This document shows positions 1 to 8,224 of a stretch of DNA of 64,000 nt, piece by piece. The position numbers and the translations under genes are program-made. The notes below the pieces were generated by a model that worked only from the letters and a program-made list of their open reading frames with translations, did no database searches and was not told the origin of the DNA. Positions within the stretch are counted from its first letter, which is position 1; each line of letters starts with the position of its first letter. This DNA comes from Pseudoalteromonas distincta (GTDB taxonomy: Bacteria > Pseudomonadota > Gammaproteobacteria > Enterobacterales > Alteromonadaceae). Location of the stretch: contig NZ_JWIG01000010.1 in assembly GCF_000814675.1 (NCBI RefSeq), positions 62,001-126,000 of the forward strand. Reading direction: 5' to 3'.

Positions 1-116
1 AGTTAAAATTGCTTTATAGACGTGTTGTTAAGCTATTTACAAGTACACTTAGTTATATGAAGGGTAAGCTGTTAAGATGCGCCGTCTTAATAATGTAGAA
101 AGGTTATAGAAGTAAC

Positions 117-449
117 ATGTCCAAATTTTTCTTTATGGGTAAGCCCGATATAATGGGTAAAAATAACAGTAATGGATTTGCACCAAAACGTACTGCCAAG
201 CCAGGCACAGAGTTACACCCGTTAACGCTAATTGTAAACTCAGCTGAACGACAATCAGAAATAGAAGCAATACTAGAAGAGCATTCGCTGTTTGCTTCAA
301 TTGAAGTTAAAGCAGACGTACCAGAAGATATTCGCGAACTAGACTTTGCGCTTAGTAAATCCACACCACAAGTATTTGATAAATTACCAGAGCGTAACGC
401 ACCTTGTGTATGTGGTAGCGGCAAAAAATATAAGAAGTGTTGCGGTTAG
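117..449 (+). CDS. SEC-C metal-binding motif protein (PBPRA1643-type)
   Basis: Small 110-residue protein ending in a SEC-C zinc motif (CVCGSGKKYKKCC), the same type that ends SecA. The N-terminus with FFFMGKPDI and a region of Lys/Arg/Pro is typical of the small SWIM/SEC-C family described in Vibrio, Photobacterium and Pseudoalteromonas. The motif would bind one zinc ion through its Cys residues; the cellular role is unknown. It stands alone on the plus strand and is followed by a strong bidirectional terminator. Start codon ATG at 117 is preceded only by a weak ribosome site (aggttatagaag). Family identification is from the motif and the overall pattern. Confidence 0.85.
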   Translation: MSKFFFMGKPDIMGKNNSNGFAPKRTAKPGTELHPLTLIVNSAERQSEIEAILEEHSLFASIEVKADVPEDIRELDFALSKSTPQVFDKLPERNAPCVCGSGKKYKKCCG

Positions 450-500
450 TTTCTTAACAACTAAATATGTAGCCTTTCTTTTTTCATCGGTATTAAACAA

Positions 501-531
501 AAATGCCACTGACCTTGAGCCAGTGGCATTT
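501..531. terminator. Bidirectional terminator
   Basis: Perfect 11-bp stem aaatgccactg / cagtggcattt with a 9-nt loop, flanked by A and T tracts on both sides. It serves the SEC-C gene (plus) and the convergent RND operon (minus). Confidence 0.85.
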
Positions 532-558
532 TTTAATGTTAACCGATTATATGCTTAA

Positions 559-3500
559 CTACTTACGCGGTTCGTAATCAATTCTAAATATAACCGTGTA
601 AAGTACTGGCACTACAATTAGAGTCAAAATTGTAGCAAAGCCTAAACCAAACATAATCGTTACCGCCATTGACTGGAAGAACACGTCAAATAACAGCGGT
701 ATCATACCTAAAATAGTGGTTATTGCTGCCATTGCTACAGGGCGCACACGGCTAACACCAGACTCAAACACAGCTTGATAAGGCGATTTACCATCGCGAA
801 GCTCAAGGTTAATTTGGTCGACCAACACAATGCCGTTTTTGATTAACATGCCGCTTAAGCTTAATAAGCCAAGCAATGCCATAAAGCTAAACGGCGCATT
901 CATTATCAACATACCCGCACTTACACCAATAATGGCAAGTGGCACTGTAGCCCAAATAACTAAAGGTTGTTTAAGCGAGTTGAATAACAGTACGGTTACC
1001 GCAAACATAGCTAAATAGCCTAATGGCAATGAGCCAAAAATAGCCGATTGCGCATCAGATGACGATTCATATTCGCCGCCCCATTCTAATTTATAACCAC
1101 GCGGTAGCTCTATTGCTTCTACAGGCCCTCGTATGCGGGCAAATAATTTAGCAGCGGTTTCGTCACCTAAAACGTTTTGATCGGCCATTACCGTTATTGT
1201 ACGTTTACGGTCGCGGCGCATAATTAGGCTGTCTTCCCATTCAACCACAAATTCGTCAACCACTTGAGTTACTGGCACAAATACACCCAGTACTGGGCTG
1301 TATATTTGTAAATCGTGAACGCTTTCTACATTTAAACGTTCATTAGCAGGAGAGCGGGCAATAATAGGTAACAGTTGCGTACCATCTCTGTATACGCCTA
1401 CTTGTTTACCAGAGAGGCTAGTAAGCAGCACATCATCAAGGTCAGATTTACTAATACCTAAACGGCGCGCTTTTTGTTCGTTAAACTGCGGGCGAATCAT
1501 TTTAGTACGCGCACGCCAGTCATCACGAATATTATAAGCCCCTTCATCCTTTGCTATAACGTCTTCTGCTTTAGCTGCAAGTTTTCTAAGAACTACTGGG
1601 TCTGGGCCTGTAAAGCGTGCTTCAATTTTAGCATCGGTAGAGGGGCCAATTTCCATCGGCTTAATTTTAAGCTCGGCTGAAAGTGGCGTACTTTGTGAGT
1701 ATTCACGCACCTTTTGCATTACTATAGCAACCGCCTCGCGGTTTTTTACTCTAATAATAAGCTGCCCATAAGAAGAGTACGATTTTTGAGGAGCATAAGT
1801 AAGCATAAAGCGCGGCGCACCTTGGCCTGTTGTACTTGTTATTTCCTCAACGAGCTCTTCATTTTGTAAGTAGTTTTCTAGCTTTTTAATGCCATCAAGG
1901 GTTGCACGTATATCTGAGCCTTGCTGCTGCCAGTAATCTACATAAAACATTGGCGTGTTAGACGCAGGGAAAAACGACTGCTTAACCGCACCAAAGCCAA
2001 TTACTGCAGAGCAAAGTAATACAACCATAAGAACAAGAGTTGTTTTACGATAATGCATAGACACATCTAAAAGTGCTTTATAGCCTGTAAAAATAAAGCC
2101 TTTGTACGGGTCGTCGTCTTCCTCTTCGCCCTCAGCATTCTTACCTTTTTTAAACTCATCTTGTTTAAACATTAAGTTTGCAAAAAATGGCGTAAGGGTG
2201 ATGGCGGTGATCCAGCTTAATAAAAGCGATATAAATAACACCCAAAATAAGCTGCCAGCAAATTCACCCGTGGCATCAGAGCTTAATCCAATGGGAGCAA
2301 ATGCAGTAATACCAATAACTGTCGCGCCTAGTAGTGGCCATTTAGTTTGCTCAACAATATTAACTGCCGCTTTTAACTTAGTTTGGCCACGTTTTAAATT
2401 TATTAATATGCCTTCGGTTACTACTATGGCGTTATCTACCAGCATACCTAGGGCAATAATAAGTGCTCCCAGAGAAATACGTTGCAGGTCTATGGCAAAC
2501 AACTTCATAAATATAAAAGTGCCTAAAACGGTCAGTAATAAAATACCGCCAATTAAAATACCGCTTTTTAAACCCATAAATATAAGCAGTACCACGATTA
2601 CAATGGCAATCGCCTCTACTAGGCTGACAATAAAGCCATCTACCGATTTTTCTACTTCTTTAGGTTGGTTATACACCGATTCTACATGTATGCCATGTGG
2701 GCGCTGGTACTCAAGCTCTGCTAAGTGCTCGTCAATACGTTTACCTACATCTACTACGTTAACCCCGTTCATAAACGACACACCAATTAACAGTGCTTGC
2801 TCTGAGTTGTAACGAATAACATTAGTAGGTACTTCGGCGTATTCTCTAAATACTTTTGCTACATCGCCTAAATAAATAAGCTCACTTGCACCAGGTTTTG
2901 AAATAAGCAGAGTTTCAAGCTCACTTACATCTTTAAATTCCCCGGTTGGGTGAAAGCGAATAGACTCATCGCCAACACGTATTTTGCCCGCATTAGACAC
3001 CGTATTTTGCGATTGCAGCAAGCCAAAAATATGGCTTGGGGCTATACCTAGTTGAGCCAATTTACGTGTAGATACTTCAACCATAACTTGTGGTTGTTGC
3101 TCACCAGCAATAGTTACTTTACTTACACCTTTAACCAAGACTAGCTCGCGCTTTAAAAAGTCTACGTAGTCTTTAAGCTCGTCATATGAGTAGCCGTCGC
3201 CAGTAACCGAATATAAAACGCCGTATACATCGCCAAAGTCATCTAAAATAGTGCTTGGGTAAACGCCGCTTGGCAGCGAAGGAGAAAGGTCATTAATTTT
3301 ACGACGCATTTCATCCCAAATTTGGCGCAGCTGCTCTTTTCGATAAGTGCTTTTCATTTCCACCGAAATTTGCGACTTACCATTTGATGAAATAGAGGTC
3401 ACATAATCAACATAAGGGAGTTGCTGAATCGCATTTTCAATAGGGAAGGTGACTTCCTCCTCGACTTGCTGCGGCGATGCACCCGGGTACATGGTAATAA

Positions 3501-3639
3501 CCATGGCAGTTTTAAGAGTAAACTCAGGGTCTTCTAGTTGGCCTAGGTCAAAATACGACACACTACCGCCAATTAACAGCAGCAGCGCAAACATCCAACT
3601 AATTACTTTTTTCTCTATGGAGAGTTGCGCAAAGCTCAT
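559..3639 (-). CDS. RND efflux transporter, inner-membrane permease
   Basis: 1026-residue protein of the AcrB/MexB-like RND superfamily. It begins with a cytoplasmic/TM1 segment (SIEKKVISWMFALLLLIGG), then a porter domain with the typical YPGASPQQVEEEV segment at residues 51-63. TM helices cluster near 335-410 and 440-500, a second porter domain follows, and a final TM bundle lies near 880-1020. The proton-relay acid is present in TM4 (GMLVDNAIVV, Asp402), though only one Asp is seen there instead of the DD pair of AcrB. It pumps amphiphilic compounds using proton motive force with an adaptor and an outer-membrane channel. The adaptor gene lies just upstream with a 2-bp gap; no OMF gene is adjacent, so it probably uses a TolC encoded elsewhere. 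Substrate unknown. Confidence 0.93.
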   Translation of the reverse strand: MSFAQLSIEKKVISWMFALLLLIGGSVSYFDLGQLEDPEFTLKTAMVITMYPGASPQQVEEEVTFPIENAIQQLPYVDYVTSISSNGKSQISVEMKSTYRKEQLRQIWDEMRRKINDLSPSLPSGVYPSTILDDFGDVYGVLYSVTGDGYSYDELKDYVDFLKRELVLVKGVSKVTIAGEQQPQVMVEVSTRKLAQLGIAPSHIFGLLQSQNTVSNAGKIRVGDESIRFHPTGEFKDVSELETLLISKPGASELIYLGDVAKVFREYAEVPTNVIRYNSEQALLIGVSFMNGVNVVDVGKRIDEHLAELEYQRPHGIHVESVYNQPKEVEKSVDGFIVSLVEAIAIVIVVLLIFMGLKSGILIGGILLLTVLGTFIFMKLFAIDLQRISLGALIIALGMLVDNAIVVTEGILINLKRGQTKLKAAVNIVEQTKWPLLGATVIGITAFAPIGLSSDATGEFAGSLFWVLFISLLLSWITAITLTPFFANLMFKQDEFKKGKNAEGEEEDDDPYKGFIFTGYKALLDVSMHYRKTTLVLMVVLLCSAVIGFGAVKQSFFPASNTPMFYVDYWQQQGSDIRATLDGIKKLENYLQNEELVEEITSTTGQGAPRFMLTYAPQKSYSSYGQLIIRVKNREAVAIVMQKVREYSQSTPLSAELKIKPMEIGPSTDAKIEARFTGPDPVVLRKLAAKAEDVIAKDEGAYNIRDDWRARTKMIRPQFNEQKARRLGISKSDLDDVLLTSLSGKQVGVYRDGTQLLPIIARSPANERLNVESVHDLQIYSPVLGVFVPVTQVVDEFVVEWEDSLIMRRDRKRTITVMADQNVLGDETAAKLFARIRGPVEAIELPRGYKLEWGGEYESSSDAQSAIFGSLPLGYLAMFAVTVLLFNSLKQPLVIWATVPLAIIGVSAGMLIMNAPFSFMALLGLLSLSGMLIKNGIVLVDQINLELRDGKSPYQAVFESGVSRVRPVAMAAITTILGMIPLLFDVFFQSMAVTIMFGLGFATILTLIVVPVLYTVIFRIDYEPRK

Positions 3640-3641
3640 AA

Positions 3642-4724
3642 TTATAAGCCTCGCTCTTTATTCCATGGACGTACTTTCATGCCTTCATCTAATGAATGTA
3701 CACCGGCAGATACAACCATTTGGCCTTCTTTTATGCCGCTAAGTACTTCAATACCATCACGGTGAACTTGCCCTACTTTTACAGCCTGCTTATTAACAAC
3801 ACCTGTTTCTGGGTTGTATAACCACACATACGCGTTATCAGACACGCTTTCTTTTGCTTCTGAAAAAACCGACTCAACAGGTAAAATTGTATACGCTACT
3901 TGCGAGCTAGTAACTTTAGATAAATCAATAAATACACGCCCAGTCATACCGGCAAGTAAATTAAAGTCATCAGGTACTGGCAGCGAAAAAACAACTTGGT
4001 AGGTCAGGGTGGTTGGATCAGCCTGTGTATCCCACTCTTTTAAATCAAGGGTGTATTCTTTTTTTGCAAAGCCATCAAACACAACGGTAGGGTGGTAATC
4101 GGTACCTTTTTTAATGCGCGCTATTATTTTTTCAGGAACTTGGATTTCTACATCCATTAAGTCGCGTGTTTCTAAGCGTAAAATGTTTTGCTTGGCTTGA
4201 ATGTTTTCAAAGTTTTTAACAAATACTTTAGCCACAGTGCCTGCAAATGGTGCGCGTAATTCACTGTATTCTAGGTTTGTTTCGGCAATTTTAAAGGCAG
4301 ACTCTGCCACCTGCATATTGGCTAATGCTTCATCGTATTCAGATTGGCTTGCGATTCTTTTTTCAAGTAATTGCTCAATACGACCAAGTTGCGACTTAGC
4401 AAGCTCAAAGCGGGCTTTTCTATCATCGTATTGTAATTGAAAGTCTTCTGGGTCGAGCTTTGCCAGTAGCTGACCTTTTTTAACTTCTTCACCTGCTAAA
4501 ACCGGAAACTCAACAAGCTCACCATTTACTCTAAACGCCAAGTAAGAGCCTTGGTTTGCAACAACCTCAGCAGGAAAGCTGCGAATGTTGGTTTGAGAAT
4601 CATGACCTATGTTGAATAATTTAACAGGGCGAATGGGCTCTTCTTTAACTTGTTGTTCTGGCTCAGAACAGGCTATTAAGCTTAGTAAAGTCGTAGTTAA
4701 AAAACATAGACGAAAGAGTTTCAT
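3642..4724 (-). CDS. RND efflux periplasmic adaptor (membrane fusion protein), lipoprotein
   Basis: 360-residue HlyD/AcrA-type adaptor. The N-terminus is a lipoprotein signal with lipobox SLIAC (Cys about residue 19), so it is anchored in a membrane facing the periplasm. After it come the lipoyl half-motif (VLAGEEVKKGQLLAKLDPED), a coiled-coil hairpin at about 80-130, the second lipoyl half (LRAPFAGTVAKVFV) and a beta-barrel/membrane-proximal region. It bridges the RND permease to an outer-membrane channel. First gene of a two-gene operon with the permease; a LysR regulator is transcribed divergently from the 122-bp gap upstream, which suggests it controls this operon. Confidence 0.92.
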   Translation of the reverse strand: MKLFRLCFLTTTLLSLIACSEPEQQVKEEPIRPVKLFNIGHDSQTNIRSFPAEVVANQGSYLAFRVNGELVEFPVLAGEEVKKGQLLAKLDPEDFQLQYDDRKARFELAKSQLGRIEQLLEKRIASQSEYDEALANMQVAESAFKIAETNLEYSELRAPFAGTVAKVFVKNFENIQAKQNILRLETRDLMDVEIQVPEKIIARIKKGTDYHPTVVFDGFAKKEYTLDLKEWDTQADPTTLTYQVVFSLPVPDDFNLLAGMTGRVFIDLSKVTSSQVAYTILPVESVFSEAKESVSDNAYVWLYNPETGVVNKQAVKVGQVHRDGIEVLSGIKEGQMVVSAGVHSLDEGMKVRPWNKERGL

Positions 4725-4846
4725 GTCTTCTCCGTTGCAATGATGGCAAAATAATTAAGTGCAGCATACGCTGCAAACATATAAAATAAAAATCATTAAA
4801 TTTTAGAAACTCAATAAGTTTTACTTATAATGTTGCAGAGTGCTAT

Positions 4847-5743
4847 ATGAAGCTGAATCAATTAATAATTTTAGATGCCATAGTGCAAAGCGCAAGCTTA
4901 AGCGGGGCAGCACTAAAACTACATAAAACGCAGCCAGCGCTTACACTTGCTATTAAAAATCTAGAAGAAAAAATAGGGTTTGAGTTGCTAGACAGAAGTA
5001 AGTACCGATTACAGCTTACTGAAAAAGGGCGTATTTTCCACCGCGAGGCGCAGCAACTTCTGCATGCCAACGACGAGCTAGCGCAGCTTGCTAAAGAATT
5101 GGCACTCGGTAATGAACCCCAATTTAGAATTTGTTACGAACAACTTTGCCATACGCAGAGTTACAACGAGATCATAAGTAATACTTTTAGATTGTTTACC
5201 AGCACCGAATTTAGCTTAACAAGCGGGAAGCGCTTTATTTCGTTAGAGCAAGTAAATAGTGGGCAAGCCGAATTAGGCATTGGTCCGTGGTTTGATTTAT
5301 TTCATGCGACAGGTGATTTAGAAAGCGTACCTATAGGCAGGCTCGATATTGGCATTGTCAGCGCTAAAGGCGTACTTCCTCAAAAGCTAACCTATAGTGA
5401 ACTACAAACGTATCCGTGTTTAGCCATGTTTGAAAGTGATTTGAGTATCGACAGTGACAGACTATCGTACTCAAAAGGCTCCGCCATGATGAAAATTGAT
5501 GATGTATCGACCTTAAAATCGTTTTTACTCTCAGGTGCAGGTTGGGCAATGATGAGTCTAGAACACTGCGCTCCTGAAATAAAAGCAGGCTTACTTCAAG
5601 AAATACACATAACTGACCGAGAGCATAAATTTAGCGCACAAATTAGAGCCTTTAGACAACATGCAGTGCACCACGGCCCTGTAGCGCGTACTATTTGGGA
5701 GCAATTTAAAGTACTTAGTGAGGCGTATTTAAATGAACGCTGA
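4847..5743 (+). CDS. LysR-family transcriptional regulator
   Basis: 298 residues with an N-terminal winged helix-turn-helix (residues about 1-60: SLSGAALKLHKTQPALTLAIKNLEEKIGFELL) typical of LysR proteins, then a linker helix and a LysR-type effector-binding domain. It is divergent from the RND pump operon, the classical arrangement for a LysR regulator and its target, so it probably regulates the pump; the ligand cannot be told. Its 3' end overlaps the start of the alkyltransferase-like gene by 11 bp, so the two are likely co-transcribed. Confidence 0.92.
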   Translation: MKLNQLIILDAIVQSASLSGAALKLHKTQPALTLAIKNLEEKIGFELLDRSKYRLQLTEKGRIFHREAQQLLHANDELAQLAKELALGNEPQFRICYEQLCHTQSYNEIISNTFRLFTSTEFSLTSGKRFISLEQVNSGQAELGIGPWFDLFHATGDLESVPIGRLDIGIVSAKGVLPQKLTYSELQTYPCLAMFESDLSIDSDRLSYSKGSAMMKIDDVSTLKSFLLSGAGWAMMSLEHCAPEIKAGLLQEIHITDREHKFSAQIRAFRQHAVHHGPVARTIWEQFKVLSEAYLNER

Positions 5744-6041
5744 TATTGATAAAGAAACACTTATTTATACTGTTATCGCAGGTATACCAATAGGCAAAGT
5801 AGCAAGTTACGGGCAAGTTGCAGCTCTTGCGGGTTATCCGCAAAACTCACGATTAGTGGGGCGCTTATTAAAAATGATGCCAAACGACTCAGTTATACCT
5901 TGGCACAGGGTAGTGAATAGCCAAGGTAAAATATCATTCCCTGAAGGTAGCAAAAAATACCAAGAACAGCGCGAAAAGCTATTATCAGAAGGCGTACTGT
6001 TTAAAAGCGACAAAGTAAATATGCGCGAGTGCCGGTGGTAG
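5733..6041 (+). CDS. Alkyltransferase-like protein (ATL, MGMT family)
   Basis: 102-residue protein resembling the C-terminal domain of O6-alkylguanine-DNA alkyltransferase. It has the helix-turn-helix (VASYGQVAALAGYPQNSRLVG) and the active-site stretch IPWHRVV, in which the alkyl-accepting Cys of PCHRV is replaced by Trp57. That replacement defines ATL proteins such as E. coli YbaZ and fission yeast Atl1. These bind O6-alkylguanine, flip it out and hand the lesion to nucleotide excision repair rather than removing the alkyl group. It overlaps the LysR gene by 11 bp. The last attC site of cassette array A begins just after its stop, so it marks the chromosomal edge of the array. Confidence 0.9.
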   Translation: MNADIDKETLIYTVIAGIPIGKVASYGQVAALAGYPQNSRLVGRLLKMMPNDSVIPWHRVVNSQGKISFPEGSKKYQEQREKLLSEGVLFKSDKVNMRECRW

Positions 6042-6048
6042 TGATATG

Positions 6049-6106
6049 ACTATTATGGGCAGGTAAGTGCCATAGCTGACTACGACGACTTAGCCTGCTG
6101 TTATGT
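6049..6106 (-). repeat. attC site of the DJ-1 cassette (end of array A)
   Basis: Read on the minus strand it starts with R'' ACATAAC at 6106, the exact reverse complement of the core GTTATGT that opens the same cassette at 6705. The two arms pair as GCAGGCTAAGT against GCAGG-TAAGT, leaving one unpaired base, the extrahelical-base hallmark of attC folding. The distal R' core is degenerate (no clean GTT), as may happen at an array end. Confidence 0.75.
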
Positions 6107-6679
6107 GCATTTTTGCCAGTGATACTCCATTTGCTTAGCTGTTTGCTCAGCTAAATTTAATGTCGATAGTTCTGACACTAAGTGTAAACTCATATCAATT
6201 CCAGCTGATATGCCACCAGAAGTTATATATTTACCTTGAGAGACCCAACGATGATCACTCACAACATTTAATTTCGGGTAGGTCGCACTGAGATCGGCTA
6301 TATCTTCCCAATGCGTTGTAACTGTTAAACCATTTAGTAAATTAGCTTCAGCTAAAATGAACGATCCTGTACAGACAGATGCGACTCTTTTTGATGTACT
6401 AGCAACATTCGAAATCCAAGATATTACAGCAGGCTTTTTAACTTCCTCTATATGTATACCTCCAACAACTATAAGCACATCAATATTCGGATGAGTCTCA
6501 AATGAGAAATGTCCGTGCACTGGAAAACCACCACGAGCTTGTACAACATCAGGTTTTTCAGAAACTAAAAATACATTCCAATTTTTATTGCCTAAACGAT
6601 TTGCAGTACTTAAAACTTCAAATGGTCCAGAGAAATCAAGAACTTCTGCATCATCGTATATGTATATTCCGATATTCAT
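6101..6679 (-). CDS. DJ-1/PfpI family protein carried on an integron cassette
   Basis: 192-residue class I glutamine amidotransferase-like protein of the DJ-1/PfpI group, closest in pattern to the GlxA-N / isonitrile hydratase-like branch. The nucleophilic elbow is SVCTGSFILAEANLL with Cys103; Glu near the N-terminus (DFSGPFEVLS) and HWED near 140 fit the family. Possible activities are isonitrile hydratase, glyoxalase-like or chaperone; the sequence does not decide. No AraC-type DNA-binding domain follows, so it is not a full GlxA regulator. The gene is a self-contained cassette: core site GTTATGT at 6705, GGAG ribosome site, ATG at 6679, and an attC overlapping the stop codon. Confidence 0.85.
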   Translation of the reverse strand: MNIGIYIYDDAEVLDFSGPFEVLSTANRLGNKNWNVFLVSEKPDVVQARGGFPVHGHFSFETHPNIDVLIVVGGIHIEEVKKPAVISWISNVASTSKRVASVCTGSFILAEANLLNGLTVTTHWEDIADLSATYPKLNVVSDHRWVSQGKYITSGGISAGIDMSLHLVSELSTLNLAEQTAKQMEYHWQKCT

Positions 6680-6698
6680 ACTCTGTATACTCCATTAC

Positions 6699-6705
6699 AC
6701 ATAAC
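6699..6705 (-). other. Cassette core site (R' box) GTTATGT, start of DJ-1 cassette
   Basis: GTTATGT on the minus strand (G at 6705) fits the GTTRRRY core well and is the exact reverse complement of the R'' box at 6100-6106. It sits 20 bp before the DJ-1 start. The preceding attC arm (AAAATG...CATTTT, about 6710-6760) is visible but degenerate. Confidence 0.75.
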
Positions 6706-6750
6706 AATCTTAAAATGCGCTAATCACGAATACTTCTGCTGTTGCCACGC

Positions 6751-6945
6751 TCATTTTTCTGCTTTATATAGTTTTAACAAATTCCCTAAAATATTACTAT
6801 TACTAAGTTTTCTATTATCTTTGGTAAAGCTAAATGTAACAATATGCGTGTGTCGCACAGTGTTATGAGCAGATATTGATGAATCATGATATGTAAAGTC
6901 TAAATTTGTATCCTCTGGCCTGATGATGTGAGAGTTAGCTGTGTT
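6751..6945 (-). pseudogene. Open reading frame remnant directly in frame after the 6946 gene
   Basis: On the minus strand the frame of the upstream membrane-protein gene stays open for 64 further codons after its TGA. The stretch (NTANSHIIRPEDT... to ...LLKLYKAEK) has protein-like composition but no good start codon; a GTG occurs mid-way. An R''-like AGCTAAC lies at its beginning, so it may be the tail of another cassette gene whose head was lost, or the C-terminus of the 6946 gene beyond a nonsense codon. Function unrecognised. Confidence 0.35.
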
Positions 6946-7455
6946 TCAATATCGAGTATATTTGTACTCTTTTTTTGTTTTGCGCCAAATATATGTTCCT
7001 CCAAACAAAAATAGAGCAACAATTAAAGGTGTCAACTTGTTGTCTGACTTCCAAGCTTGTTCAGATTCTTCATAAGAACGAACAAGCAGTCCATTCACTT
7101 TTAACTCAAAAAAATTATGATATATCTTCGAAGAGTAGATTGGCGAATGCGTATCAGAAGCCTCAAATAAAATAGTAACAAGCTGATCTTTTGATTTCAA
7201 AAGAGACTCTTCAACAATGCCTTGCCCATTTGATTTTGACGGGTAATTAAAATTCATTGGATCACTAACAAACCCGAAGCGTATTCCATAATCATGTGCT
7301 TGAACCCAATTAACAAGACCACTTTTTTCTATAAGGTCACTTTTAAAAGGAAAGCCACTATTAACCTGATTTAGATTTACAAACCCGGTGGCTAGGCCTA
7401 ATGCGATGGAAATAACTGATAGAGATAAATTTTTATAATATGTAAATTTTGTCAT
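6946..7455 (-). CDS. Cassette-encoded membrane protein of unknown function
   Basis: 169 residues, not recognised. An N-terminal hydrophobic helix (LSLSVISIALGLATGFV) and a C-terminal one (LTPLIVALFLFGGTYIW) flank a polar, likely periplasmic middle of about 110 residues; a short basic tail (RKTKKEYKYTRY) should be cytoplasmic. The gene lies within array A, in the same orientation as the other cassettes. An AACTAACAAGCAG half-site (7475-7485) is just upstream and an AGCTAAC half-site is just downstream of the stop. Neither site is a complete attC, so this cassette's boundaries are eroded. The same frame stays open beyond its TGA. Confidence 0.6.
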   Translation of the reverse strand: MTKFTYYKNLSLSVISIALGLATGFVNLNQVNSGFPFKSDLIEKSGLVNWVQAHDYGIRFGFVSDPMNFNYPSKSNGQGIVEESLLKSKDQLVTILFEASDTHSPIYSSKIYHNFFELKVNGLLVRSYEESEQAWKSDNKLTPLIVALFLFGGTYIWRKTKKEYKYTRY

Positions 7456-7510
7456 TTTTCAACTCAAATAAACTGCTTGTTAGTTCAAATATTTAGAAAC
7501 AGTTTCAAGC

Positions 7511-7690
7511 TCAATTCCAAGGGCATTTATGTGCCATACGAAGACGGTCAGTAGTTGTAATGTATGAAGTCATGATTTGACCACTTGTCTTTTTGAGTGC
7601 GTAAAACTTAACAAACTTAACAAACTTACTGAGTGAATTATTATCAAATCGAGTTTTAACCCTAAGTGCTCCAGTAAATCTATTTTTTGT
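7511..7690 (-). pseudogene. Cassette remnant with 59-codon open frame lacking a start
   Basis: An open minus-strand frame ends in a TGA at 7511. It encodes about 59 residues (TKNRFTGALRVKTRFDNN... to ...DRLRMAHKCPWN) but has no ATG/GTG near the 5' end; an internal ATG gives only 20 residues. It contains a short tandem duplication (AAGTTTGTT twice). It sits between the core site GTTAAGT (7725-7731) and the half-site at 7479-7485 and probably is a decayed or non-coding cassette. Not recognised. Confidence 0.35.
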
Positions 7691-7724
7691 TTAACTTGTT
7701 AGATTTTCAAATTCACCCTCTAGC

Positions 7725-7778
7725 ACTTAACGCGCCATCACTCACCGGAGCTTGGGTGGTTGGCCTTATAAAATGTTT
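7725..7778 (-). repeat. Probable short attC site in array A
   Basis: On the minus strand a short imperfect palindrome (AAGGCCAACCACCC ... GGTGAGTGATGGC) ends at the core GTTAAGT (7731-7725). The R'' side is degenerate (TTTATAA), so this is a weaker assignment than the other sites. Confidence 0.5.
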
Positions 7779-7790
7779 CTTTCTGATAAA

Positions 7791-8051
7791 TTAACACGGA
7801 AATGACATTAGTACAGTTTTTAGTAAGGGCATATCTGACCTTGCGCAAAATGCTGGAGTTTTATCTTTAAGTGCAGGCACTTTTGACCGCATCCATTTCA
7901 ATGCATTGTCTTTGTTGTGGTAATAAACCACTGAAGCAACATTAGCATCTCCACCACAGACTTCAGTAAGTTCATCGGAAAACGTACAACTGATGAAGCC
8001 TTTTTGGCATGAACTTAAAAACTTTTCCCATGCATCTTGTTCTTGAGACAC
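7791..8051 (-). CDS. Cassette-encoded small protein of unknown function
   Basis: 86-residue soluble-looking protein with five Cys (residues about 15, 22, 32, 69, 86) and no signal peptide or membrane helix. Starts at GTG 8051 (MSQEQDAWEKF) with GAGGG about 8 nt upstream; an ATG nearby is out of frame. Follows the attC of the 8219 gene and precedes a short attC, in the common minus orientation of array A. I do not recognise the family. Confidence 0.55.
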   Translation of the reverse strand: MSQEQDAWEKFLSSCQKGFISCTFSDELTEVCGGDANVASVVYYHNKDNALKWMRSKVPALKDKTPAFCARSDMPLLKTVLMSFPC

Positions 8052-8115
8052 TCCATCAACCCTCTGTATTTAAGTTCTTCCGAAGTTAAGTAAATTCCGT
8101 AGCTAATAGAAATTC

Positions 8116-8224
8116 ACATAACTGACAAATCTTTAATTCAGGTAAATACCTTATCTAGCGAAAAGTAATTGCCAGAAAATATGCACAATTTTGAATTTTG
8201 TCCTGCTTTAACAGCTTGTTAGCT
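8116..8224 (-). repeat. attC site following the 8219 gene
   Basis: Starts on the minus strand with R'' AGCTAAC (8224-8218), exactly complementary to the core GTTAGCT that opens this cassette at 8696. Its first arm (AACAAGCTGTTAAAGCAGGACAAA) is nearly the same as the arm of the attC at 8690-8788. The far end is taken as GTTATGT at 8122-8116 because of the matching GACAAAT arm; GTTGATG at 8060 is an alternative. Confidence 0.7.

Noticed and set aside
1..116. A gene end or RNA gene at the window start
   Set aside because: No frame, tRNA-like fold or terminator could be supported in these 116 bases.
2102..2812. 236-residue plus-strand frame inside the RND gene
   Set aside because: Antisense shadow of a strongly supported permease gene; its translation has the low-complexity Ser/Thr/Pro composition of a shadow.
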